DNA of 64,000 bases from Arcobacter cloacae (GTDB lineage Bacteria > Campylobacterota > Campylobacteria > Campylobacterales > Arcobacteraceae), in NCBI RefSeq assembly GCF_013201935.1, contig NZ_CP053833.1:1798001-1862000 (forward strand), given 5' to 3'. Positions 55,553 to 64,000 of the stretch are shown here, piece by piece. Each line of letters starts with the position of its first letter. Position 1 is the first letter of the stretch. Below the pieces are notes generated by a model. It was not told the origin of the DNA. It did no database searches and saw only the letters and a program-made list of their open reading frames with translations. Made by a program: the position numbers and the translations under genes.

Positions 55553-55630
55553 TTAAAAATTATCAATCATATCATTCTTATTCAAAATAAATTATTGAAT
55601 AAATTAATTAAAATTATAAAAGGAAAAAAG

Positions 55631-57196
55631 TTGAGAATATTCAATTATAGACTCATAATATTTATATTAAGTATAATTTTCGGTATTGTTTTTTCAATCC
55701 CTTCAATATTACAAACAGACACAGGTAAAAAAATCTCATTGGGATTAGATTTACAAGGTGGATTACATATGCTTTTAGGTGTAAACACACATGAAGCAGT
55801 AACTTCAAAAATAAAAACAATAGCAACATCAGTAAAATATTTTTCAGATGATGAAGAGTTATTAATAGATGGATTATCAATAGAAAATGATAGTGTTGTT
55901 TTTACAGTATTAGATGCAGATGAAATACCAAAAATGGATGAGATGTTAAAACAAATCAAAGGTTTAGATATTTCAAAAAATGAATTAAAATATACTTTAA
56001 AATTAACAGCAGAAGATATAGCAAAAACAAAAGATTTAGCTGTAGCACAAGCTGTTGAAACAATAAGAAATAGACTAGACCAATTTGGATTATCAGAACC
56101 AACAGTAGTAAGACAAGGATTAACAGATATCGTTGTGGAACTTCCAGGGATAAAAACACAAGAAGATGAAAAAGCAGCAAGAGAACTTATCTCAAAACCA
56201 GCAAACTTAGAATTAATGGCAGTTGATGAAGAGAGAAATGACCAAGTTTATAATCTTACAACAGCACAAGCTGCAGCATATGGAAATGTAATCTTAGAAG
56301 ATACAAAAAATCCAAATATAAAATATCTAGTAAAAGAGATACCAATTTTAAATGGCTCACAAGTAATTGATGCTCAAGTTGCATTTGATATGTCAAATCA
56401 ACCAATAATTAATTTTACATTAAACTCAACGGGTGCTAGAATATTTGGAGAATTTACAAGTAAAAATATAGGGAAAAGATTAGCTGTAGTTTTAGATGGG
56501 AAAGTTTATTCAGCACCAAATATAAGAGAGAGAATTGGTGGAGGAAGTGGACAAATTTCAGGAGGATTTACAGTAAATGAAGCTGGAAATGTAGCAATAG
56601 CATTAAGAAGTGGAGCATTACCAGCAACTGTAACACTATTAGAAAAAAGAAGTGTGGGACCATCATTGGGAGCTGATTCTATAAAAGCTTCGATGATAGC
56701 ACTTATTTCAGGATTTTTAATAGTATTTGCATTTATGGTAATTTATTATAGAAGAGCTGGAATTATTGCAAATATAGCACTTGTAACAAATATTTTTATA
56801 ATAATAGCTGTAATGGCTATGTTTGGGGCAACATTAACACTTCCTGGAATGGCTGGAATTGTTCTTACAGTTGGTATGGCAGTTGATGCAAATGTTATTA
56901 TCACTGAAAGAATAAGAGAACTATTAAAAGAAGGTGCTTCTATGGCAAAAGTAATAGAAGATGGATATTCAAATGCAATGAGAGCAATTTTAGATGCAAA
57001 TATTACAACCCTTTTAGTAGCAGTTATCCTATACGCTTATGGAACAGGTCCTATAAAAGGATTTGCTATAACTATTTCTATTGGTATCTTAGCTTCAATG
57101 TTAACAGCAATTTTAGGAACTCATGGTATTTATGAAGCATTATTATCAAAAATGTCAAAAGATAAAGATAGTAAAAAATGGTTTGGAGTTAAATAA
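55631..57196 (+). CDS. secD: protein translocase subunit SecD
   Basis: The SecDF part of the Sec system, which uses proton flow to pull proteins out of the SecYEG channel. 521 residues: TM1 (about 6-24), the P1 periplasmic region (about 25-350) with LGLDLQGGLHMLLGV and ETIRNRLDQFGLSEPTV, and five membrane helices at the end (GMAVDANVIITERIREL motif, ALRSGALPATV). The start is set at TTG 55631 (AAAAGG is 7 bases upstream). A reading from TTG 55595 adds 12 basic residues but has no ribosome site. Overlaps secF by one base. Confidence 0.96.
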   Translation: MRIFNYRLIIFILSIIFGIVFSIPSILQTDTGKKISLGLDLQGGLHMLLGVNTHEAVTSKIKTIATSVKYFSDDEELLIDGLSIENDSVVFTVLDADEIPKMDEMLKQIKGLDISKNELKYTLKLTAEDIAKTKDLAVAQAVETIRNRLDQFGLSEPTVVRQGLTDIVVELPGIKTQEDEKAARELISKPANLELMAVDEERNDQVYNLTTAQAAAYGNVILEDTKNPNIKYLVKEIPILNGSQVIDAQVAFDMSNQPIINFTLNSTGARIFGEFTSKNIGKRLAVVLDGKVYSAPNIRERIGGGSGQISGGFTVNEAGNVAIALRSGALPATVTLLEKRSVGPSLGADSIKASMIALISGFLIVFAFMVIYYRRAGIIANIALVTNIFIIIAVMAMFGATLTLPGMAGIVLTVGMAVDANVIITERIRELLKEGASMAKVIEDGYSNAMRAILDANITTLLVAVILYAYGTGPIKGFAITISIGILASMLTAILGTHGIYEALLSKMSKDKDSKKWFGVK

Positions 57197-58164
57197 TGGA
57201 ATTTTTTAAAACAGATAAAATATTTGATTTTATGGGTAAGAGACTTCCTTTTTTAGGATTGTCTTTCGTTTTAGTTATTGCTTCAATAATCATACTTTTT
57301 ACAAAGGGATTAAATTTTGGTATTGATTTTGCAGGTGGGACAGTAGTTCAAGTAAAATATGAACAAGCTGCACCAATAAGTCAAATAAGAGATACTTTAA
57401 AATCAACTAAATATGCTAATTCTTCAATTACAAAGTTTGGAAGTGATGAAGAAGTGGTTATTAGAATTACAGGAAGTAGTTCTGATTTGACAAATGATAT
57501 TAGTGATGAGATGCATAAAATACTAGACTCAACTGGAAACTTTGAAATCAGAAGAGTTGATATGGTAGGTCCAAAAGTTGGAGGAGAGTTAAGAGAAAAA
57601 GGGCTTATGGCATTAGGATTGTCTTTGCTTGTAATGTTAGCTTATGTTTCATATAGATTTGAATGGAGATTTGCAGTTGCCTCAATTTTAGGATTAGCCC
57701 ATGATGTTACTATTGCACTTGGAGCAATAGCCTTGTTTAATGTGGAAGTAAATCTTGATATTTTAGCAGCGATTTTAACACTATTAGGATATTCAATCAA
57801 TGATACAATAATAGTATTTGATAGAATAAGAGAGAAAATACAAACATCAAAAGAGGATGAATTAAAAAAGTTAATAAATCAATCAGTAAGTAAAACTTTA
57901 TCAAGAACTACTTTAACTTCTTTGACTACTTTATTTGTTGTAGCTACTTTACTATTTTTTGGTGGAGAGATAATATATGGCTTTTCTTTTACACTATTCA
58001 TAGGTATTATAGTTGGAACTTACTCTTCTATATTTATAGCTGCAACATTACTTGTTCAACTAAAATTTTCGGTTGAAAATTTTAAAATTAAAGAAATAGA
58101 AAAATTAAAGAAAATTAAAGAAAAAAAAGAATTAAGAGCAATATATGAACAAGGTACTATATAA
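57196..58164 (+). CDS. secF: protein translocase subunit SecF
   Basis: 322 residues. N-terminal membrane helix (about 15-37), the FGIDFAGGTVVQVKYE periplasmic start, and five C-terminal membrane helices with LTLLGYSINDTIIVFDRIRE and SKTLSRTTLTSLTTLF. Its ATG overlaps the secD stop (TAATG). Its stop codon is immediately followed by the ATG of the DUF475 gene (no spacing), so the three genes form one translational unit. Confidence 0.97.
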   Translation: MEFFKTDKIFDFMGKRLPFLGLSFVLVIASIIILFTKGLNFGIDFAGGTVVQVKYEQAAPISQIRDTLKSTKYANSSITKFGSDEEVVIRITGSSSDLTNDISDEMHKILDSTGNFEIRRVDMVGPKVGGELREKGLMALGLSLLVMLAYVSYRFEWRFAVASILGLAHDVTIALGAIALFNVEVNLDILAAILTLLGYSINDTIIVFDRIREKIQTSKEDELKKLINQSVSKTLSRTTLTSLTTLFVVATLLFFGGEIIYGFSFTLFIGIIVGTYSSIFIAATLLVQLKFSVENFKIKEIEKLKKIKEKKELRAIYEQGTI

Positions 58165-59289
58165 ATGAATGAAAAAATAAAACAAAAATCAGCTTTAAGT
58201 TATTTTAATACTTTTTTCATATTTTTTGGAATTTCTTTAATAATAGAATTTTTCTATATGGGAATATTAGGTATGGTGCAAGGAACAACTCTTACTATTC
58301 TAGAATTAGCTTTATCATTTGATAATGCAGTAATAAATGCACTTATTTTAGCAAATATGTCTCCTATATGGAGAAAAAGATTTCTTACTTGGGGTATGCT
58401 TATAGCTGTATTTGGAGTAAGATTGATTTTTCCTATTTTAATAGTATTTGCAACAACTGATTTAAGTTTTATTGAATCATTTAGTTTAGCAATAAATAAT
58501 CCTATCGAATATGAAAGAATAATAAAAGATTCCCATCATATTGTTATGGCATTTGGTGGAATATTTTTATTAATGATATTTTTAACTTTTTTATTCAACG
58601 AAAATAAAGATGTTCATTGGATAAAAATCATAGAAAAATATGCTTCAAGATGGTCAAGTGTTGGTAATTTAAAAATATTAATTGCTATATTTATAGTTGC
58701 TATATTAGGATATTACACTCCTTCTGAAATAAAAATATCTAACGTTTTAACCAAAATAGATAAAGCAGATATTATATTACCTATGATTTATGGAATTTTA
58801 TTATTTTTATGTATTGAATTTTTTAGAGGTATTCTTGAAGATGATGGGAAAAAACATAATACAAAAAATTTTGAAATAGAAAAAGAAAAAATAGAAAACA
58901 TATCAAATTCTAAACTTTTAAAAGGTGGTTTTGCATCATTTATTTATCTAGAACTTATAGATATGTCTTTTTCTTTTGATGGAGTTTTAGGAGCTTTTGC
59001 TATTAGTCAAAATATTATCATTATAATGTTAGGTTTAGGAGCAGGAGCTTTTGCTGTTAGAAATCTTACTATTTTAATGGTAGATAGAGGAACTGTTGCT
59101 GAATATAAATACTTAGAACATGGTGCAATGTGGTCTGTTGGTCTTTTAGCAACAAGTATGATTATTCAAATATTTATGCATTTGCCACATGGATTAATAA
59201 TTGCTTTTGCAATTATTCCTATTGCATTTGCATTAATTCATTCCATTAAAGAAAATAACTTAAAAGGAGAAAATATAATAAAAATTTAA
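58165..59289 (+). CDS. TerC-superfamily membrane protein (DUF475)
   Basis: 374 residues, about nine hydrophobic segments. The TerC-like hallmarks are twice repeated acidic membrane motifs: LELALSFDNAVINALILA (about 46-63) and LIDMSFSFDGVLGAFAIS (about 264-281), then RNLTILMVDRGTVAEYKYLE. The paired SFDN/SFDG motifs suggest metal-ion transport. TerC homologues in Bacillus export manganese and supply metal to secreted enzymes. Here it starts right at the secF stop, so joint expression with SecDF is likely. Function in this organism is inference. Confidence 0.85.
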   Translation: MNEKIKQKSALSYFNTFFIFFGISLIIEFFYMGILGMVQGTTLTILELALSFDNAVINALILANMSPIWRKRFLTWGMLIAVFGVRLIFPILIVFATTDLSFIESFSLAINNPIEYERIIKDSHHIVMAFGGIFLLMIFLTFLFNENKDVHWIKIIEKYASRWSSVGNLKILIAIFIVAILGYYTPSEIKISNVLTKIDKADIILPMIYGILLFLCIEFFRGILEDDGKKHNTKNFEIEKEKIENISNSKLLKGGFASFIYLELIDMSFSFDGVLGAFAISQNIIIIMLGLGAGAFAVRNLTILMVDRGTVAEYKYLEHGAMWSVGLLATSMIIQIFMHLPHGLIIAFAIIPIAFALIHSIKENNLKGENIIKI

Positions 59290-59291
59290 TT

Positions 59292-60329
59292 TTACAAATA
59301 TTGTTCTATATTTTCAAACTTCCAACCATTATTTTTTAAAAGTGTGATGAGTGTTTGTAAGTTCTCTTTACCATTAAATTGATTTGCAAACATTCTATCA
59401 TGCATTAACAAAACAACTTTATTTTCAACTCTTGTATAATTTTTTTCATGGATATATTCCATTTTATTTACTATTTCCATTGGTGTTTGAACAGGTTTTC
59501 CATTTGCTTCATAATTCCACTCTAAATCCCAACCATAAATATAAAAACCTTCTTCAAAAATTTTGTCATAAGCTAATAACTCTTTTTCTACTTGTTCTTG
59601 TGCTAAGGCATTATCATTTTTTGAAATTTCTGGTAATCTAAATACATTTCTACCAGCAAGTCTTACAGGTAAAAATTCTGATTCTATTTTAGAAACTCTA
59701 TCTTGAGACAATATAAAATCAGCCTTTTTTATATCTTCTACAACCAAATCAGCATCACTATAAAACTTAGCATATTTTCCATTTGCATGGGAATATGTAT
59801 GATTTGCTATAGTTATATTTGAATAAGTTAAAGCATCTTCATATATCTTTTTAAAATCTTCTATATGCTTACCTATAAAAAACATAGATACACTAATCCC
59901 CTCTTCTTGTGTTACTTCTAAAATATTTCTTGTACCCGTAATTGGTCCATCATCAAAAGTTAAATAGGCTATTTTTTCCCTTTGAGACTCTTTTGGATAA
60001 AATTCAAAAACTTCAAAATCAATATCTTTATTTATTTCAAGAATAAAAGTTTTTTGTTTTTTTATTTTATAAATTAAATCTTTTTTTATCTCTTTTGCTT
60101 CTTTATATGAGTTAAAAAAACCATAGTTTGTTCTATATTTTGTATCTTTTGATTTAGTAATTAAAATATCAAATTTATGTTCGTTTAAAACTTTATCTTT
60201 ACAAAGAATTGCATCTTTATAACTAGAAGTACTACAAACAGATATGGTATAAAAACTGTCATTTGAAAAAAGATTAACTGTAAAAATTACAAAAAAAATG
60301 AGGTAAGAAATTTTAAACTGTTTATTCAC
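59292..60329 (-). CDS. SPOR-domain polysaccharide deacetylase
   Basis: 345 residues. Signal peptide (about 1-23). A SPOR-like domain follows at about 26-95 (FYTISVCSTSSYKDA, YRTNYGFFNSYKEAKEIKKD), then the NodB deacetylase domain (about 118-345): LTFDDGPITGT (catalytic Asp and metal Asp), NHTYSHANG (His-x3-His metal ligands), NVFRLPE and the late VVLLMHDR. The SPOR part would bind denuded glycan strands at division sites, the NodB part removes acetyl groups from peptidoglycan or another glycan. The start is GTG at 60329. Convergent with the DUF475 gene, 2 bases apart. Confidence 0.85.
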   Translation of the reverse strand: MNKQFKISYLIFFVIFTVNLFSNDSFYTISVCSTSSYKDAILCKDKVLNEHKFDILITKSKDTKYRTNYGFFNSYKEAKEIKKDLIYKIKKQKTFILEINKDIDFEVFEFYPKESQREKIAYLTFDDGPITGTRNILEVTQEEGISVSMFFIGKHIEDFKKIYEDALTYSNITIANHTYSHANGKYAKFYSDADLVVEDIKKADFILSQDRVSKIESEFLPVRLAGRNVFRLPEISKNDNALAQEQVEKELLAYDKIFEEGFYIYGWDLEWNYEANGKPVQTPMEIVNKMEYIHEKNYTRVENKVVLLMHDRMFANQFNGKENLQTLITLLKNNGWKFENIEQYL

Positions 60330-60441
60330 TATAAAACCAAAAATAATTATTTTATTATCTAAAATCTATCTAATATTTAAATAAAAATTATTAAATAAAT
60401 TGAGAATCGCAATAGTATAATTTCTTTAGTTAAATACATAT

Positions 60442-60469
60442 AAAAAGTAAAAGATAACTTTTACTTTTT
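60442..60469 (-). terminator. hairpin overlapping the end of the first chemoreceptor
   Basis: A perfect 12-bp stem AAAAAGTAAAAG/CTTTTACTTTTT (60442-60453 with 60458-60469) has an ATAA loop and contains the stop codon (60461-60463) of the chemoreceptor gene. AT-rich. Confidence 0.55.
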
Positions 60470-62749
60470 AATATCTATATTTTTAGCACTAATTTGATTT
60501 TTTCCAATAAATTCTTTTGTATTTGCATCATTTACAATCAATTTTGCAATCTCATCTGTAATTGTTGCAACATCATGTGTTTGAGAAGCTATTTGTGCAT
60601 TTTGTTGAGTTTGTCTATCCAAACTTGTAACAGCATCATTGATTTGCTCAATTCCTGTTAATTGTTCTTTACTTGACATTTCAATATCAGAAATTAAATT
60701 TATGGTATTTACAATATTTTGATTTAATTCTTTATATCCTTCTATCATATTTCCAGCTATTTGCTTTCCTTGATTTGCTTTTGAAGTTGCATTTTCAACA
60801 ATAGCTTTTATTTCTCTTGCAGCTTCTGCACTTCTACTTGCTAGATTTCGCACTTCTGCTGCAACAACGGCAAATCCACGTCCTGCTTCTCCTGCTGTTG
60901 CTGCTTCTACTGCTGCATTTAATGAAAGAATATTTGTTTGAAATGCTATTTGATCAATTACTGAAATAGCTTCATTTATAGCATTTACTTGAGTATTTAT
61001 CTCATCCATAGCAACTGTTGTTTGATTTGCTAGTTTTTCTCCATCACTTGCTGCTTTTGTAACTCCATTTGAATATGTAGCCATTTTTGCTATATTTTGT
61101 GTTGTATTTCTAATATTTGAAGTTATCTCTTCTAATGCTGCTGCTGTTTCTTCAAGAGATGCTGCTGCCTCATTTGAACTTATATTTAATTTATCCACAT
61201 TTGATAACAAAATATCAGAACTTTCATCAAGAGTTAATCCATTTGATTTATTTTCTACTAGCATAGCATTTATAATTTCTGCAAGATTATTTATTCCAAG
61301 AGCGATATTTCCTTTATCATCTATTCTTGGTCTAAAATCAAGTTTTGCAAAACTCTCTAATACTTTTATAACTTTATTTATATCTTCACAAACATTATTT
61401 TTAGTAGTTTCTAACATTTCATTAAAAATATTTTTTAACTCTTCTAAATTTTGATTGTCACTGTTTTTTTCTATTTTTTTATTAAATCTTCCAGCTTTTA
61501 CCTCATTTACAACTCTTTTCACATCTTCTATTAATTCATTATCTTGAATAATTAAACTTTGTGTTTTTTCTATATTTTGATTTATCATTTTAGCCATCTC
61601 ACCAAATTCATCAGTTGAATTAAGCTTAATAGGATTGGTATTTTTTGTCTCTTTATTTAAATATGAAAAGAAATCCAATAATCCATCTTTTATAGTTGTT
61701 AAATTTCTATTTAAAATTTTCATACTATAAATTAATACTAAAATAATAACAGCTAAAACAATTAATCCAGAAAATATAGAAAAATTCTTTATAAAATTTG
61801 ACTTTGCTAAATATTCATCTTCAGGAACAGTAGCAATAAATGTCCAATAATTTTTTGTCTCTCCAAATTCAAAAGCAAAAGCATAAGAGTATGAATCCAC
61901 ACCACTTCTTAAATTTTTAGCTATAAAAGAGTAATCTTCACCTTTTTTAGTAGCCTCTAAAACTTTTAATATATTTTCATTAGTAGTTATATCTTTTAGA
62001 CTTTTTCCTAAATTTTCTATGTTTGGATGACTAATAACTTTTCCATAAGCATCTATAATTGTCCCATATCCTGAATCAAAAAGTTTAATTTCACTTGTTT
62101 TTTTATTAAAAGATTCTAATGAAAAATCAACTCCCACAGCTCCAATAAATTTACCTTCAAAATAAACAGGCGAAGAAACTGTAGTTAAAAGAACTGTTTT
62201 GCCATCAATATCATAGTTGTAAGGTTCTGTGATAGATACTTGTTTGTTTTTATAAGGAAGATTTATCCATTCAGAATTTAAATCAAACTCAGATGATGGC
62301 TCAATTGTAAAAGAACCATTTGCATTTCTTACCACATAAGGTTGAAATACTCCATCTTTTGTGTAGTAGTTTTGTGTATCACTATCTGTTTTTTTCTCAT
62401 AAAAAATAGAACCATCTTCAAAAGTAAACCAAATACCTAAAATAAAAGGATTGTGTTCAAGTAAAGATTTGAAATATTTAATTGTTCCCTCTTTTGACAA
62501 TTTTTCTTTATGTTCAATAGCACTTGCATATTTATTTGCTATTGAATTAGAAATAACAATTGCTTTATCCAATGTATTTTTAGTTTCTAAAGCATTCTTT
62601 TTAGCCAACTCATTTATATAATTTTGAGCATCAGTTCTAGAATTTGAATATGAATATGAAGATACGATATAAATCATCAAACCAAGAGATATTACAGTTA
62701 CAGAAACTAAAATCAATAATAGTTTCGTTCCAAAGCTTAATTTTTTCAT
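60461..62749 (-). CDS. methyl-accepting chemotaxis protein with Cache sensor
   Basis: 762 residues. TM1 about 8-28, a dCache-type periplasmic domain of about 290 residues ([28 protein letters not shown]-like block [32 protein letters not shown]), TM2 about 322-344, HAMP-like linker, then a long cytoplasmic coiled coil with the tip [20 protein letters not shown] and [18 protein letters not shown]. Its C-terminus ends NIDIKK, without a CheR-binding pentapeptide. The ligand is unknown; dCache domains often bind amino acids or organic acids. Confidence 0.94.
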   Translation of the reverse strand: MKKLSFGTKLLLILVSVTVISLGLMIYIVSSYSYSNSRTDAQNYINELAKKNALETKNTLDKAIVISNSIANKYASAIEHKEKLSKEGTIKYFKSLLEHNPFILGIWFTFEDGSIFYEKKTDSDTQNYYTKDGVFQPYVVRNANGSFTIEPSSEFDLNSEWINLPYKNKQVSITEPYNYDIDGKTVLLTTVSSPVYFEGKFIGAVGVDFSLESFNKKTSEIKLFDSGYGTIIDAYGKVISHPNIENLGKSLKDITTNENILKVLEATKKGEDYSFIAKNLRSGVDSYSYAFAFEFGETKNYWTFIATVPEDEYLAKSNFIKNFSIFSGLIVLAVIILVLIYSMKILNRNLTTIKDGLLDFFSYLNKETKNTNPIKLNSTDEFGEMAKMINQNIEKTQSLIIQDNELIEDVKRVVNEVKAGRFNKKIEKNSDNQNLEELKNIFNEMLETTKNNVCEDINKVIKVLESFAKLDFRPRIDDKGNIALGINNLAEIINAMLVENKSNGLTLDESSDILLSNVDKLNISSNEAAASLEETAAALEEITSNIRNTTQNIAKMATYSNGVTKAASDGEKLANQTTVAMDEINTQVNAINEAISVIDQIAFQTNILSLNAAVEAATAGEAGRGFAVVAAEVRNLASRSAEAAREIKAIVENATSKANQGKQIAGNMIEGYKELNQNIVNTINLISDIEMSSKEQLTGIEQINDAVTSLDRQTQQNAQIASQTHDVATITDEIAKLIVNDANTKEFIGKNQISAKNIDIKK

Positions 62750-62860
62750 TAGGTTTCCCTTTTTATGTTATGTAAGTAATGATAACATTAAATTAAGGGT
62801 TTTAGGAAGATTATTTATACTAAAAATTAGACAATTTAGCAGATTTTATTAAAAATAAAA

Positions 62861-62882
62861 GGAAAGCTTTTAAAAGCTTTCC
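62861..62882 (-). terminator. hairpin spanning the 3' end of the second chemoreceptor
   Basis: A perfect 11-bp palindrome GGAAAGCTTTT/AAAAGCTTTCC (62861-62871 with 62872-62882). On the minus strand it encodes the last codons and the stop of the chemoreceptor, and is followed by TTTTATTTTT. Confidence 0.65.
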
Positions 62883-64000
62883 CATTCATCATCTTTAACT
62901 TTAGAAGTTACGACTTTTGTCTCTTTTTTTACAGAAACATTTTCATTTGTTTTTGATTGAGTTTTTTTTGCAGGAGTAAAGTTCTCTTTTTTAGATTTAT
63001 TTAAATTCATCTCTTTAGCTTTAACTTCATTTTTTCCATTAAACTCTTTTTCATTTGCACTATTTACAACTAATTTTGCAATTTGATCAGTTATAACTGC
63101 AACATCATGAGTTTGACTTGCAACCATTGCATTTTGTTGTGTTTGTTGATCAAGTTGCGTTACTGCATCATTTATTTGTTCAATTCCTAATAATTGCTCT
63201 TTTGAAGCATTTTGAATATCTGAAATTAAATTTATAGTTTGAGCAATATTTCCATTTAATTGCTTATATCCATCTATCATATGGTCAGCAATTTGTTTAC
63301 CATGATTTGCTTTAGATGTTGCATTTTCAACTATTGCTTTTATCTCTTTTGCAGCTTCTGCACTTCTACTTGCCAAATTTCTAACCTCTTGAGCAACAAC
63401 TGCAAATCCTTTTCCAGCTTCTCCAGCAGTTGCTGCTTCAACAGCTGCATTTAATGAAAGAATATTTGTTTGGAATGCTATTTGATCAATTACTGTAATT
63501 GATTCATTTATTAATGTTACTTGATTATTTATCTCATCCATCGCTTGTGTTGTTTGATTTGCAAGTTTTTCACCATTTGTTGCTGAAGCTGTTACCTCAT
63601 TTGATAATTTAGCCATTTTTGCAATATTTTCTGTATTATTTCTTACATTTGATGTTATTTGCTCAATTGCTGCTGCTGTTTCTTCCAAACTTGCTGCTGC
63701 TTCATTTGAGCTTTGGTTTAATTTATCAACGTTCACAAGTAAAATATCAGAACTTGCATCTAATGTTAATCCATTTGTTTTATTATCAATTAACATATTT
63801 GTTATTGATTCTTGAAGTGCATTGATTCCTACAACTAATCTTTCAAATACTCCACCTCTTTCATCACTTGGTTTCATTTGTAAGCTTTTTCTATAGTCAA
63901 GTTTAGAGTAATCTTCAAGTACTGAATCAACCTCTTCAAATCTATCTTTCGTACTTTTTATCATTTGGTTTACATTATTTTTAAACTCTTCTAATGATGT
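62870..64000 (-). CDS. methyl-accepting chemotaxis protein, C-terminal part (cut by window edge)
   Basis: The frame is open to base 64000, so the N-terminal sensor is missing; an ATG at 63964 is internal to the coiled coil. Present are a HAMP/linker-like helix ([17 protein letters not shown]) and the signalling domain with tip [38 protein letters not shown], almost identical to that of the receptor at 60461-62749. A Lys/Thr-rich tail (about 310-357 of the visible 376 residues) ends in DDEWESF. That matches the xWxxF pattern of the CheR/CheB-tethering pentapeptide. Confidence 0.93.
   Translation of the reverse strand, partial: TSLEEFKNNVNQMIKSTKDRFEEVDSVLEDYSKLDYRKSLQMKPSDERGGVFERLVVGINALQESITNMLIDNKTNGLTLDASSDILLVNVDKLNQSSNEAAASLEETAAAIEQITSNVRNNTENIAKMAKLSNEVTASATNGEKLANQTTQAMDEINNQVTLINESITVIDQIAFQTNILSLNAAVEAATAGEAGKGFAVVAQEVRNLASRSAEAAKEIKAIVENATSKANHGKQIADHMIDGYKQLNGNIAQTINLISDIQNASKEQLLGIEQINDAVTQLDQQTQQNAMVASQTHDVAVITDQIAKLVVNSANEKEFNGKNEVKAKEMNLNKSKKENFTPAKKTQSKTNENVSVKKETKVVTSKVKDDEWESF

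Noticed and set aside
60461-64000. The repeated chemoreceptor sequences as a mobile or repeat element
   Set aside because: The similarity is limited to the conserved signalling domain; sensor and tail parts differ and there are no terminal repeats or transposase.

Overview
The window is about 64 kb of AT-rich, densely packed bacterial chromosome. Gene content and order point to the Campylobacterota, most likely Arcobacteraceae (Arcobacter/Aliarcobacter-like). The run rplU-rpmA-obgE-proB-fmt-birA-parA-parB-atpF'FHAGDC-tolQ/exbB-tolR/exbD-tolA-tolB-pal-cpoB-slyD-fabD-mtnN matches, from memory, the order in Campylobacter jejuni. Other signs are many 4-bp ATGA overlaps, a short ProB without a PUA domain, and many sensor kinases and chemoreceptors. 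No tRNA, rRNA, CRISPR array, prophage, insertion sequence or plasmid-type gene was seen, and no gap between genes exceeds 300 bases.

Layout. (1) 1-9.2 kb, all minus strand: a truncated AraC-type regulator, Fe-superoxide dismutase, Mn-dependent pyrophosphatase, a one-domain asparaginase coupled to aspartase, a two-component pair, a sodium:alanine-type symporter, MTA/SAH nucleosidase and fabD. (2) 9.3-27.8 kb: the long conserved minus-strand block for envelope (Tol-Pal), energy (F1 and peripheral stalk of ATP synthase), chromosome segregation and ribosome/translation genes. It is interrupted by two plus-strand genes: a Dps-like 'thioferritin' candidate between pal and tolB, and an AEC-family transporter between birA and fmt. 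(3) 27.9-35.5 kb: RidA, primase, a LapB-like TPR protein, RNase III, chorismate synthase, HtpX, a SixA-like phosphatase and two small exported proteins. (4) 35.5-42.8 kb: the classic rpmH-rnpA-yidD-yidC-khpB-mnmE cluster, then clpB with a perfect sigma70-type promoter and a CIRCE-like operator. rnpA has no canonical start codon; ATT overlapping rpmH is the only candidate I find. (5) 42.8-54.3 kb: a sensor kinase coupled to a solute-binding protein, small housekeeping genes (rnhB, msrA, msrB, Nudix, DsrE-like), then a hybrid kinase divergent from a receiver-kinase plus response-regulator pair. (6) 54.4-59.3 kb, protein export: periplasmic rhodanese, TatA, an unrecognised small protein, SecD, SecF and a TerC-superfamily (DUF475) membrane protein directly abutting SecF. 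(7) 59.3-64 kb: a SPOR-polysaccharide deacetylase and two chemoreceptors, one cut by the window edge and ending in a CheR-tether-like pentapeptide.

The most notable candidates are the secD-secF-DUF475 operon (possible metal supply to proteins during export), the rnpA start, the CIRCE-like site at clpB, the two-cysteine Dps-like ferritin inside the tol operon, and the kinase/binding-protein pair without a permease. I did not find a clearly new multi-gene defence or mobile system. All family names come from reading motifs by eye; no database search was possible.
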